Made by a program: the position numbers and the translations under genes. Below are positions 25,917-33,858 of a stretch of DNA of 64,000 nt, one piece after another. The stretch comes from Phycisphaerae bacterium (GTDB taxonomy: Bacteria > Planctomycetota > Phycisphaerae > Sedimentisphaerales > Anaerobacaceae): contig JAQTLP010000001.1 of NCBI GenBank assembly GCA_028714855.1, positions 62,001 through 126,000 on the forward strand, written 5' to 3'. Position 1 is the first letter of the stretch. Every line of letters begins with the position of its first letter. Under the pieces are notes generated by a model. The model had not been told where the DNA came from. It searched no databases and worked only from the letters and a program-made list of their open reading frames with translations.

Positions 25917-26432
25917 TTAATGACTGTGTTCCTGCCCGCTTATTGGCGAGGTCTCGCCGGAGACTGATTTGCCCAGATATATGCTGCGGAAATCCGCCAG
26001 AAGCGAGCGGAGCTTTTTGACATTGGCCAAATCTGTTGTCTGCTTGGACTTCATCGAGTAAATAATCATCTCGTGCAGCAGCGTAAGCTGCTTGATATAT
26101 TTTTCGTAACCTGCAGCATCGCTTTTTTCGGCCGGCTTTATCCGCTGAGCCATAAAGTAGTAGCTGGCAATATGTGCGATATCCCCGGCGTGCTCATCCT
26201 TGACGTTTACCCACCGGACAATCTGGTTCATATTAGGCTTTTGCTGCGCCGACAGCTCCTCTATCGACTTCATTGCCTTTTCAATCGTAGTGATATTTTC
26301 CGCTATCGCGGCAAGTCTCGCCGAGTCATCATAGATACCGCAGGGTATCTGGCAATGCGAATATACAAATGGCGCTGCCACTGCGAGCAGCAAAATGCTA
26401 ACCATCAGCTTTCGCCTTATATCTGTTCTCAT
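25917..26432 (-). CDS. sodN: Nickel superoxide dismutase with Sec-type signal peptide
   Basis: After a hydrophobic leader (VSILLLAVAAPFVYS) comes HCQIPCGIY at residues 26-34, the nickel hook of Ni-SOD. In the mature family His1, Cys2 and Cys6 bind Ni, and Pro5 and Tyr9 are conserved; here they correspond to H26, C27, C31, P30 and Y34. The remaining four-helix-bundle-length region is also consistent, with a basic/His-rich end (SGQEHSH). Signal-peptidase cleavage after VYS would expose His26 as the new N-terminus. Known Ni-SODs are usually matured by SodX, and I see no sodX. It would disproportionate superoxide outside the cytoplasm. SD AAAGAGG precedes the ATG. Confidence 0.88.
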   Translation of the reverse strand: MRTDIRRKLMVSILLLAVAAPFVYSHCQIPCGIYDDSARLAAIAENITTIEKAMKSIEELSAQQKPNMNQIVRWVNVKDEHAGDIAHIASYYFMAQRIKPAEKSDAAGYEKYIKQLTLLHEMIIYSMKSKQTTDLANVKKLRSLLADFRSIYLGKSVSGETSPISGQEHSH

Positions 26433-26458
26433 TTTCGGCCTCTTTCAAATGGATTTCG

Positions 26459-26941
26459 TTAATATTCTTCGAGGTGGTAAAACTCGGCGTTTTCCAGCCA
26501 CGTTTGCGGTCTCGATACAAAATCGATTATGTTCTCAAGAAGGAAATAATGCTTTTTCTCTTGCTCGGCCAATTTCAGAAAAATTTCTTTATGGGCCTCC
26601 TCCACCTCGTCAGCTTTCTCGAGATAAAAGTCCTGGCTTTGTTCCTCTATCTTTAGGGCTTTCCTGTAAAGCTCGACCTGGCTGATATTGAAATTGAAGC
26701 TCCGGGCAGATTCGCGCATTTGTTCGAAAACATCTTTGGCGTTCGACAAAACCCTTGTCTCTGCCAAACCAGGCGAGATATCTTTTTTCATATCTGAAAC
26801 AATTTTGTAATGCTTCGCCTCTTCATCAGCTAACATATTAAATACCGTCTCAAGGCCCTTATTGTTTGACCCGGCTGCCAGCTGCCTATAGTAATCCTCG
26901 CTGTATTTTTCTTTCTCCATAGCGAAATCAAAAATGTTCAT
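26459..26941 (-). CDS. Ferritin-like diiron protein (rubrerythrin family, no rubredoxin domain)
   Basis: A 160-residue four-helix protein with two Glu-rich iron motifs: EEAKHYKI (an ExxH helix, about residue 40) and a second pair in EEQSQDFYLEKADE and AEQEKKHYFLLE. It lacks the C-terminal rubredoxin-like domain of full rubrerythrin. Likely a peroxide-reducing or iron-binding protein of the cytoplasm. It lies 26 bases upstream of Ni-SOD and 27 downstream of zwf, so it is in the same transcript. Confidence 0.75.
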   Translation of the reverse strand: MNIFDFAMEKEKYSEDYYRQLAAGSNNKGLETVFNMLADEEAKHYKIVSDMKKDISPGLAETRVLSNAKDVFEQMRESARSFNFNISQVELYRKALKIEEQSQDFYLEKADEVEEAHKEIFLKLAEQEKKHYFLLENIIDFVSRPQTWLENAEFYHLEEY

Positions 26942-26968
26942 ATTTCCATCCTTTGGCGGTAACGCCAG

Positions 26969-28519
26969 TTAAATTTCTGCCAGCTTTCTCCACTTTCGGC
27001 CGTCAGATTCGATAAGCTTATCGGCCTGAGGAAAGCTTTCGGCACCGGCGGGATATTCGTAGGGCGCCGAATCGTCATTTTGCCGGGCCTGCAATATCGG
27101 CATCAATAATCGCCACGCCTCCTCCACGCTGTCATACCTGTTAAAAAGGGTTTGGTCGCCGACCATACAATCAAGAAGTAATCTCTGGTAGGCCTCGGGC
27201 ATATCGATGAGAAAAATGCTTTTATAATCAAAATTCATATTGAGCGTGCTCATACAAATCTTTGAGCCGGGCCGTTTTGCCTGAAACTGGAGAGAAATTC
27301 CTTCCTCCGGTTGTATCCGCAGGACGAGAACATTCGGAGGCATGTCATCCATGCCCGCGGAAACAAACATCGAATGCGGCACCTTTTTGAAAGTGACGGA
27401 AATCTCCGTATTCTTATGAGCAAGTCTTTTGCCGGTTCGCAGGTAAAAAGGGACACCGTTCCACCGCAGGTTATCAACAAACAATTTCGCGGCAACGAAA
27501 GTTTCAGTTTTTGATTGCGGGTCTATGCCGAGTTCAGTCCGATAGCCGGCTACCTGCGCGCCATTTATCAGCCCCGGGCCATACTGACCCCTGATAATCG
27601 AGCTATCCAGCCCCTCGGGATTAAAGGGGCGAATCGAACGTAAAAGCTTGACCTTTTCATCACGGACGCAGTCCGCCTCGAATGAAATCGGCGGCTCCAT
27701 CGCAACCAAAGCGAGCATTTGAAGCATATGGTTTTGAAATATATCCCGAAGCGTACCGGCTTTATCATAATAGCTGCCGCGATGCTCGACACCCATCGAC
27801 TCGGCTATCGAAATCTGAACGTGGTCAATATAATTGCAGTTCCACACAGGCTCAAAAATAGTATTTGCAAAGCGAAACATCAAAATGTTCTGAACAGTTT
27901 CTTTGCCGAGATAATGGTCGATGCGGTATATCTGTGACTCGTCGAAACATCGCCGGATTTTATCGTTCAGCTCGGCCGAGCTTTGCAAATCTCTGCCGAA
28001 CGGCTTTTCAACGACTAATCTGGCCCGCTGTTCGCAATCAGGCTGATGGCGGCAGGATAAATTCGACAGGCCCAAATGCTCTACTATGGGGCTGTATAGA
28101 ATCGGCGGGACGGCAAGGTAAAAGATATGACAGCAGTCGATTTTGTGCTTTTTGTTCAGGCTGATAAGTCTGGCTTTGATGTTTTCATAAAACGCAGAGT
28201 CTTCGTAATCGCCATCCACATAGTAGAGCTTTTCTGTAAAAGCATTAATATCCTTCGCTGCTGCATCAGTGCGGGTTTCCCGTATCGCCTGCTGCGCGGT
28301 CTTTCGGAAATCTTCATCTGTAAGCTTTTTCCGGCCGCAGCCTAAAAGGTAAAACTTTTCATCGAGCAAATCCTGTGCGAAAAGCTGAAAGATGCTTACA
28401 AGCAGTTTTCTGCGGGACAAATCCCCGGAAGCGCCGAATACGACCATAGCGCTCGGCGGGGCAGGCGTCTCGGCGCAAATAATATCCTGCCGGTCTAATG
28501 ACGGCTGAATCTTTTTCAT
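26969..28519 (-). CDS. zwf: Glucose-6-phosphate 1-dehydrogenase
   Basis: 516 residues. The N-terminal nucleotide site is VVFGASGDLSRRKLL, and the substrate motif IYRIDHYLGKE appears near residue 196, with the usual C-terminal MPEAYQRLLLDCMVGDQTLF. It oxidises glucose-6-phosphate and makes NADPH. In the middle of a run of peroxide- and oxygen-detoxifying genes, its product can feed reductases such as the adjacent flavin reductase-rubredoxin. That role is inferred from context. ATG start; the ribosome site is modest (AAGAGG, 9 bases upstream). Confidence 0.96.
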   Translation of the reverse strand: MKKIQPSLDRQDIICAETPAPPSAMVVFGASGDLSRRKLLVSIFQLFAQDLLDEKFYLLGCGRKKLTDEDFRKTAQQAIRETRTDAAAKDINAFTEKLYYVDGDYEDSAFYENIKARLISLNKKHKIDCCHIFYLAVPPILYSPIVEHLGLSNLSCRHQPDCEQRARLVVEKPFGRDLQSSAELNDKIRRCFDESQIYRIDHYLGKETVQNILMFRFANTIFEPVWNCNYIDHVQISIAESMGVEHRGSYYDKAGTLRDIFQNHMLQMLALVAMEPPISFEADCVRDEKVKLLRSIRPFNPEGLDSSIIRGQYGPGLINGAQVAGYRTELGIDPQSKTETFVAAKLFVDNLRWNGVPFYLRTGKRLAHKNTEISVTFKKVPHSMFVSAGMDDMPPNVLVLRIQPEEGISLQFQAKRPGSKICMSTLNMNFDYKSIFLIDMPEAYQRLLLDCMVGDQTLFNRYDSVEEAWRLLMPILQARQNDDSAPYEYPAGAESFPQADKLIESDGRKWRKLAEI

Positions 28520-28602
28520 AACAACTGCCTCTTAATACACTGAGTAAACCGCGGCAAAACCCGTTCCGCAACAGGCCGGCGTGTGTTTTTCAACAGCAGG
28601 AT

Positions 28603-29313
28603 TTAACCTTCAACGGGTTCAAACTGATCTTTACCGGCGCCGCATTCCGGACAAACCCAGTCGCCCGGCAAAGCTTCGAAAGCAGTACCGGCCGCCACAC
28701 CGTTGTCCGGGTCGCCTGCGGCAGGGTCATATATATATCCGCACACAAGACATTTGTATTTCTTCATATTTTTGCCTCCTTCTTGCAGCTTTACCTTAGG
28801 TTTTACTTCAACGTATGTCGCAGCCGTTTTGGGCGTTCTGCCGTGTTTTATATCGCGGTAATAATTATATGTCATAGGCTCCGCGTTTTCATCTATCGTT
28901 TCGCAGGCCGTAATTTTTGCGATAAATAACGTATGTGTTACAACGTCGATGCTTTCGGTAACCTCGGCTTCGAGAAAAGCTGCGGTGTTATCCAAAATTG
29001 TCGGCACGCCCGTCAGGCCTGCCTTGTAATTCACACCTTTGAATTTGTCTATGTCCCTGCCGGACCTGAATCCGAAGCCGCCGATAAAAGGCATCGGTGC
29101 TTTCTGGGAAAGAATAGAAACTGTAAACACCCTGCTTTCGGTAATATACTCGTGGGTTAAACACTGCCTGTTTATGCTGGCAGCGATCATCGGCGGCTCA
29201 GGCGTAAGTTGAAAAACGGTATTCACAATACAGCCGTTGAATCTGTCTCCTTTCTTAGAGCTGACTATGCACATGCCATAATTTAGCTTGAAAAGCGACT
29301 CTAAATCCAACAC
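28603..29313 (-). CDS. hrb: Flavin reductase-rubredoxin fusion (high-molecular-weight rubredoxin)
   Basis: An FMN-binding flavin-reductase domain (about residues 1-160, with [14 protein letters not shown] and [10 protein letters not shown]) is joined to a rubredoxin with CLVCGY and CPECG cysteine pairs. This Hrb architecture is known as an electron donor to flavodiiron protein FprA in NO/O2 reduction, and fprA lies in the same gene run. I take GTG at 29313 as the start because AAGGAG is six bases upstream, giving VLDLESLF. An upstream TTG at 29346 has no ribosome site. Confidence 0.9.
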   Translation of the reverse strand: MLDLESLFKLNYGMCIVSSKKGDRFNGCIVNTVFQLTPEPPMIAASINRQCLTHEYITESRVFTVSILSQKAPMPFIGGFGFRSGRDIDKFKGVNYKAGLTGVPTILDNTAAFLEAEVTESIDVVTHTLFIAKITACETIDENAEPMTYNYYRDIKHGRTPKTAATYVEVKPKVKLQEGGKNMKKYKCLVCGYIYDPAAGDPDNGVAAGTAFEALPGDWVCPECGAGKDQFEPVEG

Positions 29314-29370
29314 TTGCTTCTCCTTAGGTTGCTTAACTGCTCGCAATCAGGTTGAACAAAACTTCTTTGC

Positions 29371-29862
29371 TTAATTCAAAAGAGCAAGCTGCTCATTCAA
29401 AATAGCAATGTGACCGAGCTCTTCTTTTATTATGGCCTCGACCCTGTCCCTTCCTGCCCTGGGCGGGACCAATTCCTTTAAGCCGGAATAAAAGACAACC
29501 GAATTACGCTCAGCCTCCAGAGCTATCTTAAGTATGTCTTCTATCTTTTCATTGCCGGTAAGATTTCCCGTTGGACTCCTCTTGCCTTCCCATCCATGTC
29601 CTCTGGCCATCGTTTGCAGGTACATTGCAGCTTCATTATCGGGGTCAAAAACCGTTTCTTCTTTCTCTCCGGCGCCGAGTTCTTTCCTCATTTCCTGAAA
29701 AGTCGCCAGATGCCGGTCTTCCATGTTGGCCAAGTCAAGAAACATCTGTTTTGTTTTCTTATCGGCAGCGCCTTTTGCCGCCTGATGGTAAAACCTGGCG
29801 GCATCTCTTTCGAGGTTTTCCGCCATTTCGAAAATTTCATCGGCATTAAAAGTAATACTCAT
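29371..29862 (-). CDS. Rubrerythrin-like diiron protein
   Basis: A 163-residue ferritin-like protein. Iron-site helices are NLERDAARFYHQAA, NMEDRHLATFQ, LEAERNSVVFYSGL and KEELGHIAILNEQ, i.e. four helices each with E or ExxH. There is no rubredoxin domain, so electrons must come from a partner such as Hrb. Its ATG overlaps the ferritin stop (ATGA), showing translational coupling. It is distinct from the other ferritin-like gene at 26459 and from the rubrerythrin at 32608. Confidence 0.8.
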   Translation of the reverse strand: MSITFNADEIFEMAENLERDAARFYHQAAKGAADKKTKQMFLDLANMEDRHLATFQEMRKELGAGEKEETVFDPDNEAAMYLQTMARGHGWEGKRSPTGNLTGNEKIEDILKIALEAERNSVVFYSGLKELVPPRAGRDRVEAIIKEELGHIAILNEQLALLN

Positions 29863-30380
29863 GCTTTTTCTCCTGTCGTTGCTGGTGGTGTAAAGACCCG
29901 CAGCCCTAATTCGCGGTCGAGCATAAACATCCCGCCGGGCGCGTCTTTCATCATTTTAGTCTGCTGAATTATTTTATCAGCCGACGACTCTTCTTCGACC
30001 TGTTCATTGACAAACCACTGCAGGAAAGTGTGGGTTGCGTGGTCTTTTTCCTTAATGGCAAGACTCGCGAGGGCGTTAATCAGCCCGGTAACTTTTTGCT
30101 CGTGCTTGTATGTGGCTTCGAAAACAGCCAATGGTGATTTCCATTCGGTCTGAGGGGCCGCTATGGCCTTCAATATAATCCTGCCGCCGCGGGCATCTAC
30201 GAAATCGTACATCTTCATCGCGTGCATCAGCTCTTCCTGCACCTGTACTCTCATCCAGTTTGCGAACCCGCTTAAATCCAGCGACCTGAAATATGACTCC
30301 ATCGACAAATACAAGTATGCCGAATACATCTCTGCGTTAATCTGCTCGTTTAGAGCTTTTTCTATACTCTTGCTTATCAT
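29859..30380 (-). CDS. ftn: Bacterial non-heme ferritin
   Basis: About 173 residues from the ATG at 30380 (MISKSIEKALNEQINAEMYS), chosen for GGAGG 11 bases upstream. The ferroxidase-centre residues are in ALNEQINAEMYSAYLY, QEELMHAMKMY and NEQVEEESSADKI, the standard FtnA arrangement. It oxidises Fe(II) and stores Fe(III), lowering Fenton chemistry. It starts just after the desulfoferrodoxin stop (five-base gap) and overlaps the next ferritin-like gene. Confidence 0.92.
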   Translation of the reverse strand: MISKSIEKALNEQINAEMYSAYLYLSMESYFRSLDLSGFANWMRVQVQEELMHAMKMYDFVDARGGRIILKAIAAPQTEWKSPLAVFEATYKHEQKVTGLINALASLAIKEKDHATHTFLQWFVNEQVEEESSADKIIQQTKMMKDAPGGMFMLDRELGLRVFTPPATTGEKA

Positions 30381-30385
30381 TTTCG

Positions 30386-30760
30386 CTACGACCTCCACAA
30401 TCCGTGAACATTGCAATGCTCTCTTGCGCTTACAGAATCGGCCTCAATATTAAACACGGCCTCAGGCGCCGTCCCGGGTTCCAGGAATTGTCTGTATGCC
30501 TTTCCGTCCGCAAGCAGCTCAATCCACTCGATATAATGTTTCTCCTCCATTGGGTGGGGGACGCTTCCGACTTTTACCTTGTAGCCGCCGCTGATTTTTT
30601 CAATTACCGGCACATGTTTTTCCTTGCCCTGGTCGGCGGTCTTTGCAGTAAGGTTCTCCATCGGCTGGCCGCAGCAAACCAGTTCGCCGGCGCCGCCGTG
30701 AAGCACCTCGACGATATTACCGCAGATGTTACATTTGTAAATTTCAAGTTTCTTTGCCAT
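30386..30760 (-). CDS. dfx: Desulfoferrodoxin (superoxide reductase)
   Basis: A 124-residue two-domain superoxide reductase. The desulforedoxin centre has C10, C13, C29 and C30; the active mononuclear iron has E47, H49, H69, H75, C116 and H119 ([22 protein letters not shown]). These residues match the canonical family numbering. It reduces superoxide to H2O2 without making O2, typical of anaerobes, with rubredoxin-type proteins as electron donors. Peroxide would pass to the neighbouring rubrerythrin or Tpx. Confidence 0.96.
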   Translation of the reverse strand: MAKKLEIYKCNICGNIVEVLHGGAGELVCCGQPMENLTAKTADQGKEKHVPVIEKISGGYKVKVGSVPHPMEEKHYIEWIELLADGKAYRQFLEPGTAPEAVFNIEADSVSAREHCNVHGLWRS

Positions 30761-30787
30761 AATCTTTCCCCTTAACTTAAATTGGTG

Positions 30788-31966
30788 CTAAACGATTCCG
30801 AGCTCTTTGTGTTTTGTTAATATTTCATCCGCAAGCTTTTCAAGTGCTGTAAAATCACTGTCTTTAGGATAACCTTTCGCTATCACCGGCTCAAGGATTT
30901 CTACTTTGAGGTTTGAAATTAATCCTGCGATTTGCTCAACCATTTTGCCGCCCCATCCGAAAGAACCGATAACCGAAGCAAATTTTGTCTTGGATCTGAG
31001 AGCATTCGCTAAAATCGCAGCGTATGCGACTTTCGGGTGCGCTGCTGTCAGGACGGTTGGAGAGCCGAGCACGATTGTAGCGGCATCGACGAGCGATATT
31101 GCCAGTTTGCCGATATCAGCTTCAGTAAGATTGAATTGCTTTACTGTAATGCCTCTTTCTATCAGGGCGTCAACAAAATGCTCAACCATTTTTCTTGTGC
31201 TGCCATGCATTGATATATACGGCAGAACCACTTCGTTTTTGACGTTATCGCTTACCCAGTCTTTATAAGCATCGATGATAAACTGCGGCTTGTCATAGAT
31301 GGGGCCGTGACTCGAAGCTATTATCTCTATCTGGAGGCCCTTTATTTTTTCAAGGTTATTTCTTATAATAGTCCTGAAAGGCATCATTATCTCGGCGTAA
31401 TATCGCTTGGCGGCCTCGTACACAAGCCGCTCATCCTCGACGAACAAGCTGCTGGTCGCCAGATGTGAGCCGAAGAAATCGCACGGGAAAAATATCCTGT
31501 CTTCCTTAAGGTAAGTTCCCATCGTCTCCGGCCAGTGTACCCACGGAATATAAATAAATTGCAGGGTCTTGTCGCCCAGCGAAAGAGTTTGGCCGTCATC
31601 GACCGTAATAAATTTATCCTCGCTGATTTGCAGCAAATCGACAAGCTCTCCCTTGCACTTTGGGTTTGTTACCACCTTCGCTTCGGGATAAAGCATCAAT
31701 ACCTCAGGTATGCCGCCGGAATGGTCCTGCTCTCCGTGGTGGGCGACGACATAATCTATTTTGCCGGCCCCGGCTTTGACGAGATTTTCTATAAGCACGT
31801 CAGTCTTCGTCGGGTCAACCGTATCTAAAAGAGCTGTTTTTTCACTGCCCTTTATCAAATATGCGTTATAACTTGTCCCGTCCGGCAATGGGATAAGCTC
31901 GTCAAACAGCCGCCTGTCCCAGTCAATCGCCCCGACCGAATAAATGTTTGGCCTTAGCTGCATCAT
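30788..31966 (-). CDS. fprA: Flavodiiron protein FprA (O2/NO reductase)
   Basis: 392 residues: a metallo-beta-lactamase-like diiron domain with HxExD at residues 77-81 (HHGEQDHSG) and further histidines, then a flavodoxin domain (VLPYISMHGSTRKMVEHF, SPTVLTAAHP). It reduces O2 to water and/or NO to N2O using electrons from a rubredoxin (Hrb, same cluster). The start ATGATG overlaps the Tpx stop, so 31966 or 31963 is used, with translational coupling to tpx. Confidence 0.95.
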   Translation of the reverse strand: MMQLRPNIYSVGAIDWDRRLFDELIPLPDGTSYNAYLIKGSEKTALLDTVDPTKTDVLIENLVKAGAGKIDYVVAHHGEQDHSGGIPEVLMLYPEAKVVTNPKCKGELVDLLQISEDKFITVDDGQTLSLGDKTLQFIYIPWVHWPETMGTYLKEDRIFFPCDFFGSHLATSSLFVEDERLVYEAAKRYYAEIMMPFRTIIRNNLEKIKGLQIEIIASSHGPIYDKPQFIIDAYKDWVSDNVKNEVVLPYISMHGSTRKMVEHFVDALIERGITVKQFNLTEADIGKLAISLVDAATIVLGSPTVLTAAHPKVAYAAILANALRSKTKFASVIGSFGWGGKMVEQIAGLISNLKVEILEPVIAKGYPKDSDFTALEKLADEILTKHKELGIV

Positions 31967-32577
31967 TTTTCCAATAACTTTACCGCTTCCAGTACCGCTT
32001 CGTAGTTCGGCTCGCTTGCTACTTCATTGACTATCTGTATGTACTTAATGGTGCCGTTTTTGTCCACTACAAATATCGCCCTGGCAAGCAGACGCAGCTC
32101 CTTTATCAATACGCCGTACGCATCGCCGAATGACGCTTCGCGATAATCCGAGAGCGTTTGAACATTCTGCACGCCTGCTGCGCCGCACCATCGTTTCTGG
32201 GCAAACGGCAAATCCATACTAATAGTCAGCACCGCGACATCGCTGCCGAGTTTACCTGCTTCTTCGTTGAACCTTCGGGTCTCAACGTCGCAAACAGATG
32301 TATCGAGTGACGGCACCGAACAAATGATACATACCTTGCCGTGATACGACGAAAACTTTACCGCTGACATATCATTGGCAACGACCTCGAAATCCGGCGC
32401 TGAGTCACCGACCTTAAGTTCATTACCCAGCAGGGTCAGCGGCTTGCCCTTCATCGTTACTGTCCGTTTTTGTCCTTCCATAGAATTCTCCTTGCAGCCG
32501 ATAAGCAGCATTGCGACTGCGATAGCACATAAATAGCGCACGGCAACCGATAATCCCGCATTAATTCGAATTGGCAT
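31963..32577 (-). CDS. tpx: Thiol peroxidase (Tpx), possibly made as a lipoprotein
   Basis: Catalytic part PSLDTSVCDVETRRFNEEA holds the peroxidatic Cys, and the resolving Cys is in KRWCGAAGV; fold and spacing match atypical 2-Cys Tpx. The full 204-residue frame starts with a lipoprotein signal (AIAVAMLLIGCKENS, lipobox LIGC). An in-frame ATG at 32481 (MEGQKRTVTMKGKPL) aligns with the normal Tpx start and is preceded by a strong AAGGAG with six bases' spacing, whereas the upstream ATG at 32577 has only a weak site. The gene can thus make a cytosolic form, an envelope form, or both. It follows rubrerythrin by 30 bases. Confidence 0.85.
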   Translation of the reverse strand: MPIRINAGLSVAVRYLCAIAVAMLLIGCKENSMEGQKRTVTMKGKPLTLLGNELKVGDSAPDFEVVANDMSAVKFSSYHGKVCIICSVPSLDTSVCDVETRRFNEEAGKLGSDVAVLTISMDLPFAQKRWCGAAGVQNVQTLSDYREASFGDAYGVLIKELRLLARAIFVVDKNGTIKYIQIVNEVASEPNYEAVLEAVKLLEK

Positions 32578-32607
32578 TTATGGCTCTTACTAAGAAACCG
32601 ATACCGT

Positions 32608-33180
32608 TTAATAATTAACCGCTTCCAGCTCAGAATACGCCTTCGGATGCGCACAAGCAGGACAAACATCCGGCGGCTCTTTTCCTTCGTGAACATAACC
32701 GCAGTTTCTGCAAACCCACCTTACTGGCTTTTCTCGTTTAAATACGCGTCCCTCGGTTATGTTCTTGGCAAGTGCAACATACCTGCCCTCGTGACGCTTT
32801 TCCGCAATCGCGATGTTCCTGAAAACTTCTGCGATTTCGCCAAAACCCTCTTCGTCCGCCGTCTTGGCGAAGTCCGGATACATTTGGGTATTTTCGTAAT
32901 GCTCGCCTGCCGCCGCCGCCTTTAAATTCTCAAGCGTGCTGCCGATGACTCCTGCCGGAAACGCTGCGGTAATTTCTACTTCGCCGCCTTTTAGAAACTT
33001 GAACTCCCGCTTGGCGTGCTCCTTTTCCTGGTTGGCTGTCTCTTCGAAAATAGCCGCAATCTGCTCGTAGCCCTCTTTCTTGGCCTGGCTTGCAAAATAC
33101 GCATAGCGGTTTCTCGCCTGAGACTCGCCCGAAAAAGCGGTCAATAGATTTTTCTCAGTCTGACTTCCTTTAAGCTCCAT
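32608..33180 (-). CDS. rbr: Rubrerythrin
   Basis: About 190 residues from the ATG at 33180 ([20 protein letters not shown]), chosen because GAGG is seven bases upstream. Diiron helices ([33 protein letters not shown] and [11 protein letters not shown]) are followed by a rubredoxin-like domain with CRNCGY and CPAC. It reduces H2O2 in anaerobes with electrons from rubredoxin or NADH systems. It is the first gene after the promoter at 33364-33392 and leads the defence run. Confidence 0.96.
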   Translation of the reverse strand: MELKGSQTEKNLLTAFSGESQARNRYAYFASQAKKEGYEQIAAIFEETANQEKEHAKREFKFLKGGEVEITAAFPAGVIGSTLENLKAAAAGEHYENTQMYPDFAKTADEEGFGEIAEVFRNIAIAEKRHEGRYVALAKNITEGRVFKREKPVRWVCRNCGYVHEGKEPPDVCPACAHPKAYSELEAVNY

Positions 33181-33502
33181 TACAACCCTCGCTTTCTTCA
33201 AATTCTAACAGACACGATTAATTCACAATTAACCCCATCGTTTGATATTGTCAAACGACTTACGATAAAAGTCAATAGTTCTTTTGCACTTTGCAGAGAT
33301 TCCCGCCGGCTCTTCTCTCGCCGGCGAGGGCTTTCAGCCATTTCTGCCCCTGCTATATAAGATATTAAATAGTAACTACTCCTATTTGTCAAGGGCTGTT
33401 TCATTTTCGGCGGGATTTTCCCCTCTGCCGATAAATGACTGATTATTTTTGATTTCTTGTTTTTTCTTCTAAAATAGTAAATAATAAATCGAGAATAACG
33501 TT
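33181..33502. other. Promoter-bearing interval between rbr and tRNA-Arg
   Basis: No gene. It holds the rubrerythrin promoter with its dyad (33364-33392), a GC-rich leader, and AT-rich DNA before the tRNA. I cannot point to a clear tRNA promoter. Confidence 0.6.
33364..33392 (-). promoter_or_regulatory. Promoter of the oxidative-stress gene run, with dyad
   Basis: Minus strand: TTGACA (33387-33392), 17 bases, TTTAAT (33364-33369). A dyad spans 33368-33386, with AATAG/CTATT and AGTA/TACT half-arms between the promoter elements. It shares the word ACAAATAGGA(C/G)TA with the Rrf2-operon promoter at 13.1 kb. Control by an Rrf2- or PerR-like repressor is inferred. Confidence 0.65.
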
Positions 33503-33576
33503 GCGCCCGTAGCTCAGTTGGATAGAGCGTCGGTTTCCTAAACCGAAGGTCACAGGTTCGAATCCCGTCGGGCGTA
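33503..33576 (+). tRNA. tRNA-Arg (CCU)
   Basis: A complete cloverleaf: acceptor GCGCCCG with CGGGCGT (one G-U pair at the end), D-arm GCTC...GAGC, anticodon stem TCGGT/ACCGA with loop TTCCTAA (anticodon CCT, so Arg codon AGG), and T-arm ACAGG-TTCGAAT-CCCGT. No encoded CCA. It reads rare AGG arginine codons. Confidence 0.95.
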
Positions 33577-33699
33577 GTCGCGCCATGATTCGAACCTCAA
33601 AGGGTGTGGGAAAAGGATTTTCCCGCGTCGTCGGGGTGACCGCCGAAGGCGGGCCAGAGGGGCAGAGCCCCTATGGGGAGCGAACGATAATAAGCGACT

Positions 33700-33721
33700 G
33701 GTTCGACTCCTGTCGGGCGTA
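33700..33721 (+). repeat. Direct repeat of the tRNA-Arg 3' end
   Basis: GGTTCGACTCCTGTCGGGCG followed by TA repeats the tRNA 3' end (33555-33576) with 20 of 22 bases identical, 145 bases downstream. Such copies are typical of an attR/attL relic of a tRNA-integrating element or of a collapsed tandem tRNA. No integrase lies in the 123 bases between the copies. Confidence 0.7.
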
Positions 33722-33724
33722 TTA

Positions 33725-33746
33725 GGGGCAGACCTGCGTGTCTGCC
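33725..33746 (+). terminator. Hairpin GGGCAGAC/GTCTGCCC
   Basis: An 8-bp perfect stem with a CTGCGT loop directly after the tRNA-end repeat. It is followed by TTC rather than a long T run, so it may be a genome-dispersed hairpin repeat as well as a terminator for the tRNA transcript. Confidence 0.5.
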
Positions 33747-33858
33747 CTTCAATCCGGCGTAATTCTTTCCTTGCCCAAAAATCTTACTCTATCAACCATC
33801 CCGCCATATTGTCGCAGATAACCACCGTGTTACTTTTCGCCTGTTTTAATCCCCATAC

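Larger units (their letters stand above)
33577..33858. other. tRNA-derived repeats and hairpins after tRNA-Arg
   Basis: No gene. A degenerate inverted T-arm piece (around 33582-33598), two hairpins (CCGCC/GGCGG and AGGGGC/GCCCCT near 33640-33673), the direct 3'-end copy at 33700-33721 and a hairpin at 33725-33746 fill the stretch before the glycosyltransferase gene's end. Confidence 0.55.
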
